From assembly GCF_016907545.1 (NCBI RefSeq), contig NZ_JAFBCD010000001.1, forward strand, positions 2,480,001 through 2,544,000: a stretch of DNA of 64,000 bases, in the 5' to 3' direction. The notes beneath the pieces are model-generated. The model saw only the letters and a list, made by a program, of their open reading frames with translations, was not told the origin of the DNA and ran no database searches. Source of the DNA: Paenarthrobacter ilicis. Lineage in GTDB: Bacteria; Actinomycetota; Actinomycetes; Actinomycetales; Micrococcaceae. The translations under genes were made by a program, and so were the position numbers. Positions 37,260 to 46,800 of this stretch are shown here, in pieces. How positions within the stretch are numbered: position 1 is the first letter of the stretch; each line of letters opens with the position of its first letter.

Positions 37260-37700
37260 GTGGCAGATGTTCCGGCGTCCATGAGCGGGGCTCAGAGATT
37301 CGAGGGCTACTGGCTTCTCGAGGTGAGCGGGCAACTCATCCTGCAACTCGTCCTGGATTTCCAGGTAACTTTGGTTCTCGAACACCTCAGAATCACCATC
37401 GAGGAGAGCTTCGTTCTCGAACACCCCGATGGCACTTCACACGTCATCGATCCGGGCGGCGGTTTCGATCAGCTCAGTCCCGTTCTGCCGCTATCACGAT
37501 CCAAGGTGGTTGCCGAGGCAAAAGCGTTCGACGACGGACGGCTTGAAATTGTCCTTCAGGACGGCTTCCGGCTGAGTGTAGTGCCGGAACCCAAGTCGGC
37601 ATACGAAGCATGGAACGTCACCGGGCCGGACGGACTACTGATCGTGTCCACGCCCGGTGGCGAGCTAGCCCTTTGGGGCAGCACGTTGACGGATCCCTAA
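37260..37700 (+). CDS. Hypothetical protein, DUF6188-like
   Basis: 146 residues, beta-rich. The pattern GYWLLEVSGQLILQLVLDF, then FVLEHPDGTSHVIDP and a C-terminal EAWNVTGPDG with STPGGELALWG fits what I recall as DUF6188. GTG at 37260 is chosen because GGGAAGGGGG lies 5 nt upstream; an ATG at 37281 would remove only a short tail. No signal peptide. Confidence 0.6.
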   Translation: MADVPASMSGAQRFEGYWLLEVSGQLILQLVLDFQVTLVLEHLRITIEESFVLEHPDGTSHVIDPGGGFDQLSPVLPLSRSKVVAEAKAFDDGRLEIVLQDGFRLSVVPEPKSAYEAWNVTGPDGLLIVSTPGGELALWGSTLTDP

Positions 37701-37891
37701 AGGCGGCACTTGGAAGTGGACATGCGACCCATCCTTTGGAAAATGACATGAACCATTTGGGCCGTTATGACGTTAGGAAGAACGTGGAGCAACCGCAGGG
37801 GTTGTCTTCACGCACGAAGTGCCTAGCCGGATATCGCCCCTTGACGACTACGGGCCCTGCCCGGATCGTCCCAGTTGAAACGAGCAAAACC

Positions 37892-38365
37892 ATGACTACG
37901 CCACTCCGGAAGACCCTTTACGTTGGATTTGCCGGCCTGTCCATCATTGGCACAGCGGCCGCTTGCGCTCCCACTACCGCTGCGCCCTCCACCCAAGTGC
38001 CCGAGACGGACAACAGCGGCCAAGTGTCCACCAGCAGCCCCTCGGCCTCGTCCGCTGCGGGCGGCGCGTCCACGTACAAGGACGGCACCTACAGCGCCGA
38101 TGGCAGCTATACCTCGCCCAATGGCCAGGAAAAGGTTGGCGTGGAGCTGACCCTTGCTTCCGGCAAGGTCTCGGCAGTCAACATCACCACCCATCCTTCC
38201 AACCCCAATACCAAGAAATTCCAAGGGGAGTTCGCCAGCGGCATCTCCGCCCAGGTTGTGGGAAAAAACATCGATGAGCTCAATGTCTCCAAGGTTGCCG
38301 GATCGTCCCTGACGTCGGGCGGTTTCAACGACGCTGTCCAGCAAATCAAGTCGCAGGCAAAGTAG
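37892..38365 (+). CDS. FMN-binding domain lipoprotein
   Basis: 157 residues. Signal peptide (GLSIIGTAAAC, lipobox-like, Cys25), a low-complexity Ser/Thr/Pro linker (26-62), then an FMN-binding domain: YKDGTYSADGSYTSPNGQE to SSLTSGGFNDAVQQI. The Thr141 in SSLTSGGF is the expected site of covalent FMN attachment by ApbE. It should sit outside the membrane and carry one electron-transfer flavin. Five nt before apbE. Partner of the RnfD-FNR protein. Confidence 0.88.
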   Translation: MTTPLRKTLYVGFAGLSIIGTAAACAPTTAAPSTQVPETDNSGQVSTSSPSASSAAGGASTYKDGTYSADGSYTSPNGQEKVGVELTLASGKVSAVNITTHPSNPNTKKFQGEFASGISAQVVGKNIDELNVSKVAGSSLTSGGFNDAVQQIKSQAK

Positions 38366-38370
38366 CACCC

Positions 38371-39243
38371 GTGCCCCACCCAGGCTGGAGCGCCTTCGCC
38401 TTCGAGGGAATCGGAACCCAGTGGGATATTTCGACGCCGGCGGCACTGTCCGCTGACGTCCGGGACCAGGTGCTCCATGTCGTTGGGGACTACGACGCCA
38501 CGTGGTCCCGGTTCAGGAGCGACTCCGCGGTGTCCGCGTTATCAGGGCAACCGGGCAGCATCACCCTCCCGCCGCACGCACGGGAGTTGGAAAGGCTCTA
38601 CTCCGCCCTGTACCGCCTCAGCGGTGGCGGGATGACGCCACTGATCGGCAGCAGCCTCGAAGTCCTCGGCTATGACGCCCGGTACAGCCTTGTCCCTGCC
38701 GGGCCACCGCAGGCACCACCGCGGTGGGAGGACGTGTTGGATTGGGACGGCACCGCACTGACCGCCCACGAGCCGGTTGTTGTGGACGTGGGCGCGGCTG
38801 GCAAGGGGCAACTAGTGGATCTTGTGGCCTCCGTTCTCCGCGGGTCCGGTTACAGCGACTACCTTGTGGATGCCAGCGGTGACATGGTTCACGCGGGAAG
38901 CCATCCGGTAACCGTCGCCTTGGAGCATCCGTACAACGCCCGGCAGGCCATAGGCCTGGTGGTGCTGGACAACGCCGCCTTGTGCGCCTCAGCGGCCAAC
39001 CGGCGAGCATGGGGGGACGGCTGGCACCATGTCCTGGATGGGACTACCGGCAGTCCTGTCCGCACCACGGTGGCTTCCTGGACCATGGCGTCCAACGCAA
39101 TGACAGCCGATGCCCTGGCAACCGCAATGTTTCTTATGGAGCCGGAAGTACTTCAGAGGGAGTTCCAGTTCTCCTGGCTCGCGGTGGACTCCGGTGGTTC
39201 TGCAACGTTTTCGGCCGGTTTCGAGGGGAGACTGTTTTCATGA
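38371..39243 (+). CDS. apbE: FAD:protein FMN transferase (ApbE)
   Basis: 290 residues. Transfers FMN from FAD to a Ser/Thr of a target protein. Motifs: ATWSRFRSDSAVS near the N-terminus, VDVGAAGKGQLVDLVA, YLVDASGDMVHAG, and ASNAMTADALATAMF with the metal-binding Asp/Thr. GTG start 5 nt after the lipoprotein stop. No signal peptide is obvious, so either it works inside on a protein later exported, or it uses an unusual route; other ApbE proteins are lipoproteins. Confidence 0.93.
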   Translation: MPHPGWSAFAFEGIGTQWDISTPAALSADVRDQVLHVVGDYDATWSRFRSDSAVSALSGQPGSITLPPHARELERLYSALYRLSGGGMTPLIGSSLEVLGYDARYSLVPAGPPQAPPRWEDVLDWDGTALTAHEPVVVDVGAAGKGQLVDLVASVLRGSGYSDYLVDASGDMVHAGSHPVTVALEHPYNARQAIGLVVLDNAALCASAANRRAWGDGWHHVLDGTTGSPVRTTVASWTMASNAMTADALATAMFLMEPEVLQREFQFSWLAVDSGGSATFSAGFEGRLFS

Positions 39244-40745
39244 TTGCCGTTAAGTCCCGGGTGGACGCCTGGTTGGGCCGCTTCACCATGTACCGCCTGG
39301 TCCTGTGGGTCCTCGCCATCCTTGTGGCCTACAGCATGGTGCTGAACCTGTTGGGCTGGTTGACCTTCGGGCTGCCTGAGATGCTGGTGCATCTGGTCCT
39401 GTGCCTGGGCGCCACTTATCTGTCCAACCGGCTGCTGGCTGCCGTTTTCCGGGTCAGCCCGCATTCCGAATCCTCGTTGATCACGGGACTGCTGATCTAT
39501 TTCCTGTTCTGGCCCGCTTTTGGTGCGACGGACATGGCAGGTGTCGCCTTGGCCTGCGTCCTGGCGAGTGCCTCAAAGTACGCTTTGGCCGTGCGGGGGC
39601 GGCATATCTTCAATCCTGCAGCCTTGGGGGCTTTCGTCACCGGCCTGACGGGTCTGAACATCGCCACATGGTGGGCTGCCACCCCTGCCATGCTCTGGTT
39701 GCTGGTACCCGGCGCGGTGGTGGTCCTCTACCGCATCCGCAAGATGCTGATGGGCTCGGTCTTCGTGGTGGTGTCCACCGCCGTGATCACCATCGATCTG
39801 CTGGGCAGGAGCATGACGGCGGGCCAAGCCGTCTGGCAGGCGCTGGCTCAACGTCCGGTGCTCTTCTTTGTCGGATTCATGCTGTCGGAGCCTCTGACCC
39901 TTCCGCCCCGGCGTTGGCAGCAGCTGGTGCTGGCCGGCGTCGTGGGTGTTGTTTTTGCGGTTCCCTACAACTTTGGCTTCGTTGCCAACTCTCCCGAGTT
40001 GGCGTTGCTTGTGGGCAACCTTCTGGCGTTCTTCGTCGGCCAGCGCGGTGGGGTGGAACTGGTATTCAAACGCTCCAAGCCGCTGACACCCGGCAGCACG
40101 GAACTCACCTTTGAACCGCGGCGCCCGGTCCGTTTTGCTGCAGGCCAGTACATGGAACTGAACCTGCCCCACAAGTCCTCCGACGGCAAGGGCAGGCGCC
40201 GGGTCTTCAGCATCACCAGCCCGCCTGGCGCTGCCGAATTGACCTTTGGCGTGGGCTCTACGGAGCCCTTGTCCGCAGCCAAGAAGTCCCTTTTGTCACT
40301 GAATCCTGGAGACACCATCACCGCCACCGCGGTTGGCGGCGACTTCCTGCTGCCGCGCGATTCCGCACACCCCGTGTTGCTGATCGCGGCCGGAATCGGC
40401 ATTACGCCCTATTTGTCCCACCTGGCAGCGGACCCGGGCAGTGGGCGCGACGCGGTGGTGCTGTATCTGGCCAGAAGCCGGGAGGAACTTGCCGGAATTG
40501 AGCAATTGGAAGCTTCCGGCGCCACGGTGATTGCCCGGCTTTCGGACGGATCCACTCCCCCGGAGTTCATGATCGACGCCGGAACTCGCAGAATCGATGC
40601 CGCACGGCTTCAGGAACTGGTTCCGGACGTCCGGGACAGGAAAGTGATGGTGTCCGGCTCCCCGGCCACCGTGGAATCGTTGCGGGCTGTTGCCCGTGCA
40701 GCAGGTGCCAAACACGTCCACGTGGACTCTTTCGCCGGGTACTGA
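39240..40745 (+). CDS. RnfD/NqrB-like membrane protein fused to ferredoxin-reductase-type FAD/NAD domain
   Basis: 501 residues. The first 270 are 9-10 membrane helices of the NqrB/RnfD type (TGLLIYFLFWPAFGATD; ALAVRGRHIFNPAALGAF, the region around the FMN/riboflavin site). From about 285 onward it is an FNR-type reductase: RPVRFAAGQYMEL, RRVFSITSPPG (FAD-binding RxFS) and LIAAGIGITPYLSHL (nucleotide-binding GxGxTP), without a 2Fe-2S domain. It should pass electrons from cytoplasmic NAD(P)H through the membrane to the FMN-lipoprotein. ATGA overlap with apbE. Confidence 0.9.
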   Translation: MIAVKSRVDAWLGRFTMYRLVLWVLAILVAYSMVLNLLGWLTFGLPEMLVHLVLCLGATYLSNRLLAAVFRVSPHSESSLITGLLIYFLFWPAFGATDMAGVALACVLASASKYALAVRGRHIFNPAALGAFVTGLTGLNIATWWAATPAMLWLLVPGAVVVLYRIRKMLMGSVFVVVSTAVITIDLLGRSMTAGQAVWQALAQRPVLFFVGFMLSEPLTLPPRRWQQLVLAGVVGVVFAVPYNFGFVANSPELALLVGNLLAFFVGQRGGVELVFKRSKPLTPGSTELTFEPRRPVRFAAGQYMELNLPHKSSDGKGRRRVFSITSPPGAAELTFGVGSTEPLSAAKKSLLSLNPGDTITATAVGGDFLLPRDSAHPVLLIAAGIGITPYLSHLAADPGSGRDAVVLYLARSREELAGIEQLEASGATVIARLSDGSTPPEFMIDAGTRRIDAARLQELVPDVRDRKVMVSGSPATVESLRAVARAAGAKHVHVDSFAGY

Positions 40746-40865
40746 GCCACGGCTGCCCAAGGCCCCACACTGACTGCGCCGGGTGCAGCCGGACCCGTTT
40801 TCCATTGCGGCGCACTGGCTGCTAAGCTCTAGGACGTCCCACCGGCAACGGAGGGAACCCCGGAT

Positions 40866-40938
40866 GCCCTCGTAGCTCAGGGGATAGAGCGTCTGCCTCC
40901 GGAGCAGAAGGCCGTAGGTTCGAATCCTATCGAGGGCA
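40866..40938 (+). tRNA. tRNA-Arg (anticodon CCG)
   Basis: 73-nt cloverleaf. Acceptor GCCCTCG pairs with CGAGGGC; D arm with GCTC; anticodon stem TCTGC/GCAGA around loop CTCCGGA, anticodon CCG; T arm with GGTTCGAATCC. Reads the CGG codon. No CCA encoded. Confidence 0.97.
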
Positions 40939-40943
40939 CACTG

Positions 40944-40982
40944 AAGTACCCCGCCAGATACTCTGGCGGGGTACTTTTCTTT
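40944..40982 (+). terminator. Intrinsic terminator after tRNA-Arg
   Basis: Perfect 14-bp stem AAGTACCCCGCCAG / CTGGCGGGGTACTT, 5-nt loop, then TTCTTT. Confidence 0.92.
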
Positions 40983-41048
40983 GTCGGTCATGGACTATCA
41001 CTTCAGGGCTTGCCGGACTCCCAACACCAAAATGTCCGCCCCTGCTCC

Positions 41049-41054
41049 TAGGCT
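41049..41054 (+). promoter_or_regulatory. -10 element upstream of the protealysin gene
   Basis: TAGGCT, giving a leader of about 35 nt. The gene has its own ribosome site (AAAGGGG), so this one is not leaderless. Confidence 0.4.
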
Positions 41055-41094
41055 GAACCCAGTTGGTCCCAGTCACTAGCCAAAGGGGTTTGCC

Positions 41095-42138
41095 GTGATT
41101 TGCTCGATCGTCCCTCCGTACATGCTGCGCAGGCTTGCCGCCCAGAACGAACCGAGGATGCTGGCTGTTGCCCGGGCGGCCAAAGAATCCTTGCTGCACA
41201 TCAAGGATTTGCAGGCCGTCCGCACGGCACCCATCCCCGCTGCGCCCCCCAGTGCCCGCCAGGCCAAACCCGGGCCGCCCCACCGCACTGTTTTCGATGC
41301 GGGCGGCACGGAGACCCTTCCGGGGCGCGAGGTCCGCAAGGAAGGGGCTCCTGCGGCTGGAGACGCGGCAGTGGATGAGGCGTACGACGGCCTGGGAGAT
41401 ACACACAAACTCTATGCGGACATCTTTGGCCGTGACTCGATCGATGGAGCCGGCCTGCACCTCAATGCGAGCGTTCACTACGGCAAGCTCTACGACAACG
41501 CTTTCTGGGACGGAAGCCAGATGGTCTTCGGCGACGGCGACGGCGAAATCTTCCAGCGGTTCACCACCTCCGTCAGCGTGATTGGCCATGAGCTCGCCCA
41601 CGGCGTCACCCAGTACACCGCCAACCTTGCCTACCGTAACCAGGCAGGCGCCCTGAACGAGTCCATGTCGGACGTCTTTGGTGTGCTGGTGGAACAGTAC
41701 GCAAAACAACAGACCGCTGCCCAGGCCAGTTGGTTGATCGGCGAGGGGCTGTTTACTGATCAGGTCCAGGGCGCCGCCCTCCGGTCCATGAAGGCACCGG
41801 GCACTGCGTACGACGACGACGTCCTGGGCAAGGATCCGCAGCCCGATTCCATGGACACCTACGTGAGGACCAGCGCGGACAACGGCGGTGTCCACATCAA
41901 TTCCGGCATCCCCAACAGGGCGTTCTATCTGGTGTGCGAGGCACTGGGAGGCAACGCTTGGGACGCACCGGGACAGATCTGGTACGGAACCCTGACCAGC
42001 GGCCTGCTTCCGGCTTCCTGCACCTTCGGAAAGTTCGCCCGCACCACCATCGCTACCGCCGTGGAGCAGTTTGGCTCCGGCTCAAAAGAGCATGACGCGG
42101 TTCTGAAGGCGTGGGACACTGTGAAGGTCAGGGTTTAG
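41095..42138 (+). CDS. Protealysin-like M4 metallopeptidase (intracellular thermolysin type)
   Basis: 347 residues. Zinc site HELAH (His165, Glu166, His169) with third ligand Glu189 in ALNESMSDVFG; the catalytic His is in DNGGVHINSG. There is no signal peptide. Instead it starts ICSIVPPYMLRRLA, the short propeptide with the PPY motif typical of protealysin-like proteases, followed by a propeptide linker to about residue 90. GTG start at 41095. Followed by emfourin, its dedicated inhibitor, which supports the protealysin type. Confidence 0.92.
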   Translation: MICSIVPPYMLRRLAAQNEPRMLAVARAAKESLLHIKDLQAVRTAPIPAAPPSARQAKPGPPHRTVFDAGGTETLPGREVRKEGAPAAGDAAVDEAYDGLGDTHKLYADIFGRDSIDGAGLHLNASVHYGKLYDNAFWDGSQMVFGDGDGEIFQRFTTSVSVIGHELAHGVTQYTANLAYRNQAGALNESMSDVFGVLVEQYAKQQTAAQASWLIGEGLFTDQVQGAALRSMKAPGTAYDDDVLGKDPQPDSMDTYVRTSADNGGVHINSGIPNRAFYLVCEALGGNAWDAPGQIWYGTLTSGLLPASCTFGKFARTTIATAVEQFGSGSKEHDAVLKAWDTVKVRV

Positions 42139-42215
42139 TCAACGGACCGGGGTTCCTCAATTGCGCGGGATCCCGCCAGTGGCTGCCGTTACGTCCGAAC
42201 AAGAAGCAGCAGGTC

Positions 42216-42521
42216 ATGAAAATCACCGTCCAACGCAGTGGGGGAATTGCAGCCATGACGCGCGTTTGGAGCGTTGATGCTGTCTCCTCCGATGAGAAGG
42301 AGCGGTGGGTTCCCATAGTGGAAGCCTGTCCATGGGACGAGGCCAAAAGCATGGCCAAGGCACTGACCGAGCCGGACCGGTTCATGTACTCCATCCGGGC
42401 CGGACAACGCCGGGCCACATTGCCCGAGCGTGCAGTGACGGGGCCATGGCAGGAACTCGTTGACTGCGCCAAGGCAGAGGGCTCCGAATCCCGGGGCGGG
42501 GCAGTCGGCCAGCGCCGGTAG
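42216..42521 (+). CDS. Protealysin inhibitor emfourin
   Basis: 101 residues. KITVQRSGGIAAM at the start, ACPWDEAKSMAKA, and the central FMYSIRAGQRRATLPE followed by TGPWQELVDCA match the emfourin family as I know it. It inhibits M4 proteases by direct binding and is encoded next to them. ATG at 42216 with AAGAAGCAGCAGG upstream; 77 nt after the protease stop. Ends 2 nt before the convergent regulator. Confidence 0.88.
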   Translation: MKITVQRSGGIAAMTRVWSVDAVSSDEKERWVPIVEACPWDEAKSMAKALTEPDRFMYSIRAGQRRATLPERAVTGPWQELVDCAKAEGSESRGGAVGQRR

Positions 42522-42523
42522 AC

Positions 42524-43492
42524 CTACCCGGCGTCCACCAGCTGCCCGCGGAAGGAACGCCTGTAGCTTTGCGGACTGGTGTCCAGCACCTTGCTGAAGT
42601 GGTGGCGCAGGAGAACCGAGTGCCCGAAACCAGCCTCGCGGGCAACCTCGTCAATATTCAGTTCCGTGGTTTCCAGCAGTTCCTGTGCCCGGATGACCCT
42701 CTGGGAGTTCAGCCAGGCGGCCGGTGTTGCCCCCGTTTCCGCCCGGAAACGCCGTGCGAAAGTCCTGGCAGACATGTGAAGCCGGGCAGCCAATTCGTTG
42801 ACGCTGTGTTCGTGCTCCAGGTTCTCTACCATCCACCTCAGCAATTCCTCCATCGGGGCGGAACCACAGGTTGGCATGGGCCGGTCAATGAACTGGGCCT
42901 GTCCGCCATCGCGGTGTGGTGGAACCACCATGTCCCGGGCGATCGCCGCCGCCACATTGGCCCCCAACTCCACCCGCACCAGATGCAGGCACGCATCGAT
43001 TCCTGCCGCGGTGCCCGCGCTGGTAATGATATTTCCGTCCTGCACATAAAGGACGTTTTCGTTGACGGTGATGGCAGGGTACCGGCTGGCCAGATCCTGC
43101 GAGTAATGCCAGTGGGTGGTGCAGCGGCGCCCATCCAGCACACCGGCCCGGGCCAAGGCGTAGGCACCTGAACAGATGGACATCACCCACGCCCCGCGTT
43201 GTTGGGCAGCCCGCAATGCTTCCAACACGGGCTCTGGCAGTGATTGGTCCCTGCCAAACGGAGTCATGATCACCAGGTCAGCATCCGCGGCCGCTTCCAG
43301 CCCCCGGCTGACATGCATGGACAATCCGGACTTCATGGGGATGTCTCCCGGCTCGGGGGCACACACCCGGAAGTCGAAGGCCGGAACACCTGAGTTGCGC
43401 TCCGAGCGATCAATCCCAAAGACTTCGAACGCCGTGCCGAACTCGAAGATGGAAAAGCCCGGGACAACAATCACTGCCACTGATGTCAACAT
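42524..43492 (-). CDS. GlxA-type transcriptional regulator (DJ-1/PfpI-like + AraC HTH)
   Basis: 322 residues. N-terminal DJ-1/PfpI-like domain (VAVIVVPGFSIFEFG to MSICSGAYALARAG, where the Cys sits in the nucleophile elbow), then two AraC-type helix-turn-helix units: VNELAARLHMSARTFARRFR and IDEVAREAGFGHSVLLRHHF (quoted in part). Ligand unknown. The start lies in the 81-nt gap shared with the small membrane protein gene on the other strand. Confidence 0.92.
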   Translation of the reverse strand: MLTSVAVIVVPGFSIFEFGTAFEVFGIDRSERNSGVPAFDFRVCAPEPGDIPMKSGLSMHVSRGLEAAADADLVIMTPFGRDQSLPEPVLEALRAAQQRGAWVMSICSGAYALARAGVLDGRRCTTHWHYSQDLASRYPAITVNENVLYVQDGNIITSAGTAAGIDACLHLVRVELGANVAAAIARDMVVPPHRDGGQAQFIDRPMPTCGSAPMEELLRWMVENLEHEHSVNELAARLHMSARTFARRFRAETGATPAAWLNSQRVIRAQELLETTELNIDEVAREAGFGHSVLLRHHFSKVLDTSPQSYRRSFRGQLVDAG

Positions 43493-43573
43493 ACAAACAG
43501 TGTGGCAGAAAATTATCTAAAAGGGTCATTTCTGCCACTATTTTCTGCCGTCCAGCACGAGCAGGCTGGAGGT

Positions 43574-43744
43574 ATGGAAATCTTTGGAATCATCCTCGTC
43601 ATAGTCCTTCTGACCGCCGCCGGAGCCACAGTTTCCGCTCTGCTGAAAGATGGCCGCGGCCACAATCCCCCGGTGTCATCCAAGGAACCCTGGAGCGCCT
43701 TCGAAGCCCCCAGCGGCCCCTACTGGAATCCCCGCATCTACTAG
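43574..43744 (+). CDS. Small single-pass membrane protein
   Basis: 56 residues: MEIFGIILVIVLLTAAGATVSALL then a short polar tail (SSKEPWSAFEAPSGPYW). GGAGG 3-5 nt before the ATG decides this start over upstream options. Unknown function; divergent from the GlxA-type regulator. Confidence 0.7.
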   Translation: MEIFGIILVIVLLTAAGATVSALLKDGRGHNPPVSSKEPWSAFEAPSGPYWNPRIY

Positions 43745-43848
43745 CTGCTCCAAAAAACCTTTGACTGCCGCGCGGCGGGGGCACCACGCCGCGACGGACA
43801 GCCGGAACCAGTGTGACAGCAACCGCGGAAGGCCAGGCACAATCGCAG

Positions 43849-43854
43849 TAGACT
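43849..43854 (+). promoter_or_regulatory. -10 element of the hrpA promoter (near-leaderless)
   Basis: TAGACT ending 10 nt before the hrpA ATG; the predicted mRNA leader is only 3-4 nt and there is no ribosome site. Confidence 0.45.
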
Positions 43855-43864
43855 GTCAGCAGCC

Positions 43865-46800
43865 ATGACACTTCATATCGCCTACCCCGCAGAGCTGCCC
43901 GTTTCCGAGCGCCGCGAGGATCTGATGGCGGCCATTGCCGCCAACCAAGTGACCATCATTGCCGGGGAAACCGGCTCAGGTAAAACCACCCAAATCCCCA
44001 AAATGTGCCTGGAACTGGGCCTTGGTGACAAGGGCTTGATCGGCCACACCCAGCCACGCCGCCTTGCTGCCCGCACAGTGGCTGAGCGCATCGCGTTCGA
44101 GCTTGGTGTTGAGATCGGGCAGGAGGTCGGCTTCCAGGTCCGCTTCACCGGGGAAGTCAGCGCTGCCACAAAGATCAAGCTGATGACCGATGGCATCCTT
44201 CTCGCGGAAATCCAACGCGACAAGTTGTTGCGCAAATACAGCACCATCATCATTGATGAGGCCCACGAGCGCAGCCTCAACATCGACTTCATCCTGGGCT
44301 ACCTCAAGCGCGTCCTCCCCCAGCGACCCGACCTCAAAGTCATCATCACTTCAGCCACGATCGATCCCGAGCGGTTTGCCAAGCACTTCGGCAGCGACGA
44401 GGATCCCTCACCGATCATCGAGGTATCCGGCCGGACCTACCCGGTGGAGATCCGCTACCGGCCGCTGTCCCAACCTGCCGGTGGGCAGGACGAGGATTCC
44501 GACGATGAGCTTGAAGAGGACCGTGATCCGCTGGATGCGGTGTGCGACGCCGTGGATGAACTCGCCAAGGAAGCACCGGGAGACATCCTTGTCTTCTTCT
44601 CCGGCGAACGTGAGATCAGGGACGCCACCGAGGCCCTCAACGGGCGCATCCAAAGCAACCGCCGGCTGGCGGGCACCGAGGTACTGCCGCTCTATGCACG
44701 GCTGAGCCTGCAGGAACAGCACAGGGTCTTCAACCCGGGCGGCAAGCGAAGAATCATCCTGGCCACCAACGTGGCGGAAACCTCCCTGACGGTGCCCGGC
44801 ATCAAGTACGTCATTGATACCGGCACAGCGCGCATCTCCAGGTACTCGCACCGCACCAAGGTCCAGCGTCTTCCCATCGAACGCGTCTCGCAGGCCTCCG
44901 CCAACCAGCGCTCAGGCCGTTGCGGACGTGTCTCCGAGGGCATCGCCATCCGTTTGTACTCCGAAGAGGACTTCGAGTCCCGGCCCCAGTTCACGGACCC
45001 GGAGATACTCCGCACCAACCTCGCCGCCGTCATCCTCCAGATGACGGCCATGGGCGTGGCCCGCGGTCCCAAGGATGTTGAGAACTTCCCCTTCGTTGAA
45101 CCCCCGGACTCCAGGGCCATCAACGACGGCGTCACCCTCTTGCGCGAACTCGGCGCCCTTGCTTCACCCAAGGCAGCTGACGATCGCGGCAAGGGCCGCG
45201 GCGCAAGCGGCCTCACCGCCGTCGGACATCAACTTGCCCAGCTGCCCGTGGATCCGCGGCTTGGCCGCATGATTGTGGAGGCAGGCAAGCGCGGATGCGT
45301 CCGGGAAGTCATGATTTTGGCCGCCGCGCTGACCATCCAGGACCCACGCGAGCGTCCCACGGACAAACAGCAGCTCGCTTCGGAGAAGCATGCACGGTTC
45401 CGGGATGAGCTCTCGGACTTTACCGGCTACCTGAACCTGTGGAACTATCTCCAGGAAAAACAGCGCGAGCTTTCCTCCACGCAGTTCCGCAAGCTGTGCC
45501 GCACGGAGTTCATCAACTACCTGCGGGTCCGTGAATGGCAGGATCTCTTCGCCCAGTTGCGGCAGCTCGCCAAGCCCCTGGGCATCGCATTGGACAACAA
45601 GCGTGAAGCTGATCCGGTGGGAAACTACGAGGGAATCCACATCAGCTTGTTGTCCGGACTCCTGAGCCACATTGGCTTGCTGGACGAACGCAAACGTGAA
45701 TACGCGGGCGCGCGGGGCAGCCGCTTTGCCATCTTCCCGGGCTCGGCGCTGTTCAAGAAGTCTCCGGCGTTCGTGATGGCGGCCGAGCTCGTGGAAACCA
45801 GCCGGCTCTGGGCGAGGGTTGCTGCCAAGTTCGATCCCATCTGGGCCGAACAGGTGGCACCCGACCTCGTGAAGCGCACCTACAGCGAGCCACACTGGTC
45901 ATCCCGCCAGGGGGCCGTCCTGGCGCACGAGAAGGTGACATTGTACGGCGTCCCCATCATTCCGGACCGGAGGGTCAACTACGGCCGCATCGATCCTGAA
46001 CTGTCGCGGGAAATGTTCATCCGCCATGCGTTAGTGGAGGGTGAATGGAAAACCCACCACAAGTTCTTCCACCGCAACCGCGCCCTGCTTCAGGAAATCG
46101 AAGAGCTCGAAACCCGTATGCGGCGGCGCGACATCCTGGTGGATGACCAGACGTTGTTTGAGTTCTACGACGCCCGAGTGGGCAAGGACGTCGTGTCCGA
46201 GCGCCACTTCGACAGGTGGTGGAAGGACGCCCGCCAACGCGACGCTGCCCTGCTGGACTTCGACCAATCACTGTTGATCAGCGAGGACGCGGATGCCCTG
46301 GACGATTCCGCGTATCCCAAAACCTGGGTACACAAGGGCTTCGACCTGCCCCTGAGCTACGAATTCCACCCGGTGGCTCCTGGCTCTGTGCCAAACCCTT
46401 CAGACGGTGTCACGGCCGAAGTTCCCGTGCTGTTCCTCAACCAGCTCGATGACGCGCCGTTCAGGTGGCAGATACCCGGTCAGCGCGCCGATTTGGTAAC
46501 AGCACTGATCAAGTCCCTGCCCAAGCAGATACGCAAGAACTTTGTGCCTGCCCCCGATGTTGCCCGGCAGGCCACGGCCGCCCTGGAAGCGGATTTTGAC
46601 CCGGCCGTGGATGAGCTGGAAGCTTCACTTGAACTGGTTCTCCGGCGCCTCCGCGGGCACGTGATCCCGCCCGGTTCCTGGAACTGGGATGCGGTGCCCC
46701 CGCACCTCCGTGTGAGCTTCAAGGTGGTGGACAGCAAGGGCAAAGTGCTGGACGAGGGCAAGGACCTGGCCCGCCTCCAGGAGACACTTGCGCCGGCAAC

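Noticed and set aside
40866-40982. tRNA-Arg as integration site of an island
   Set aside because: No integrase gene or repeated tRNA 3' end is seen next to it; the nearby orphan genes lie several kb upstream behind intact genes.
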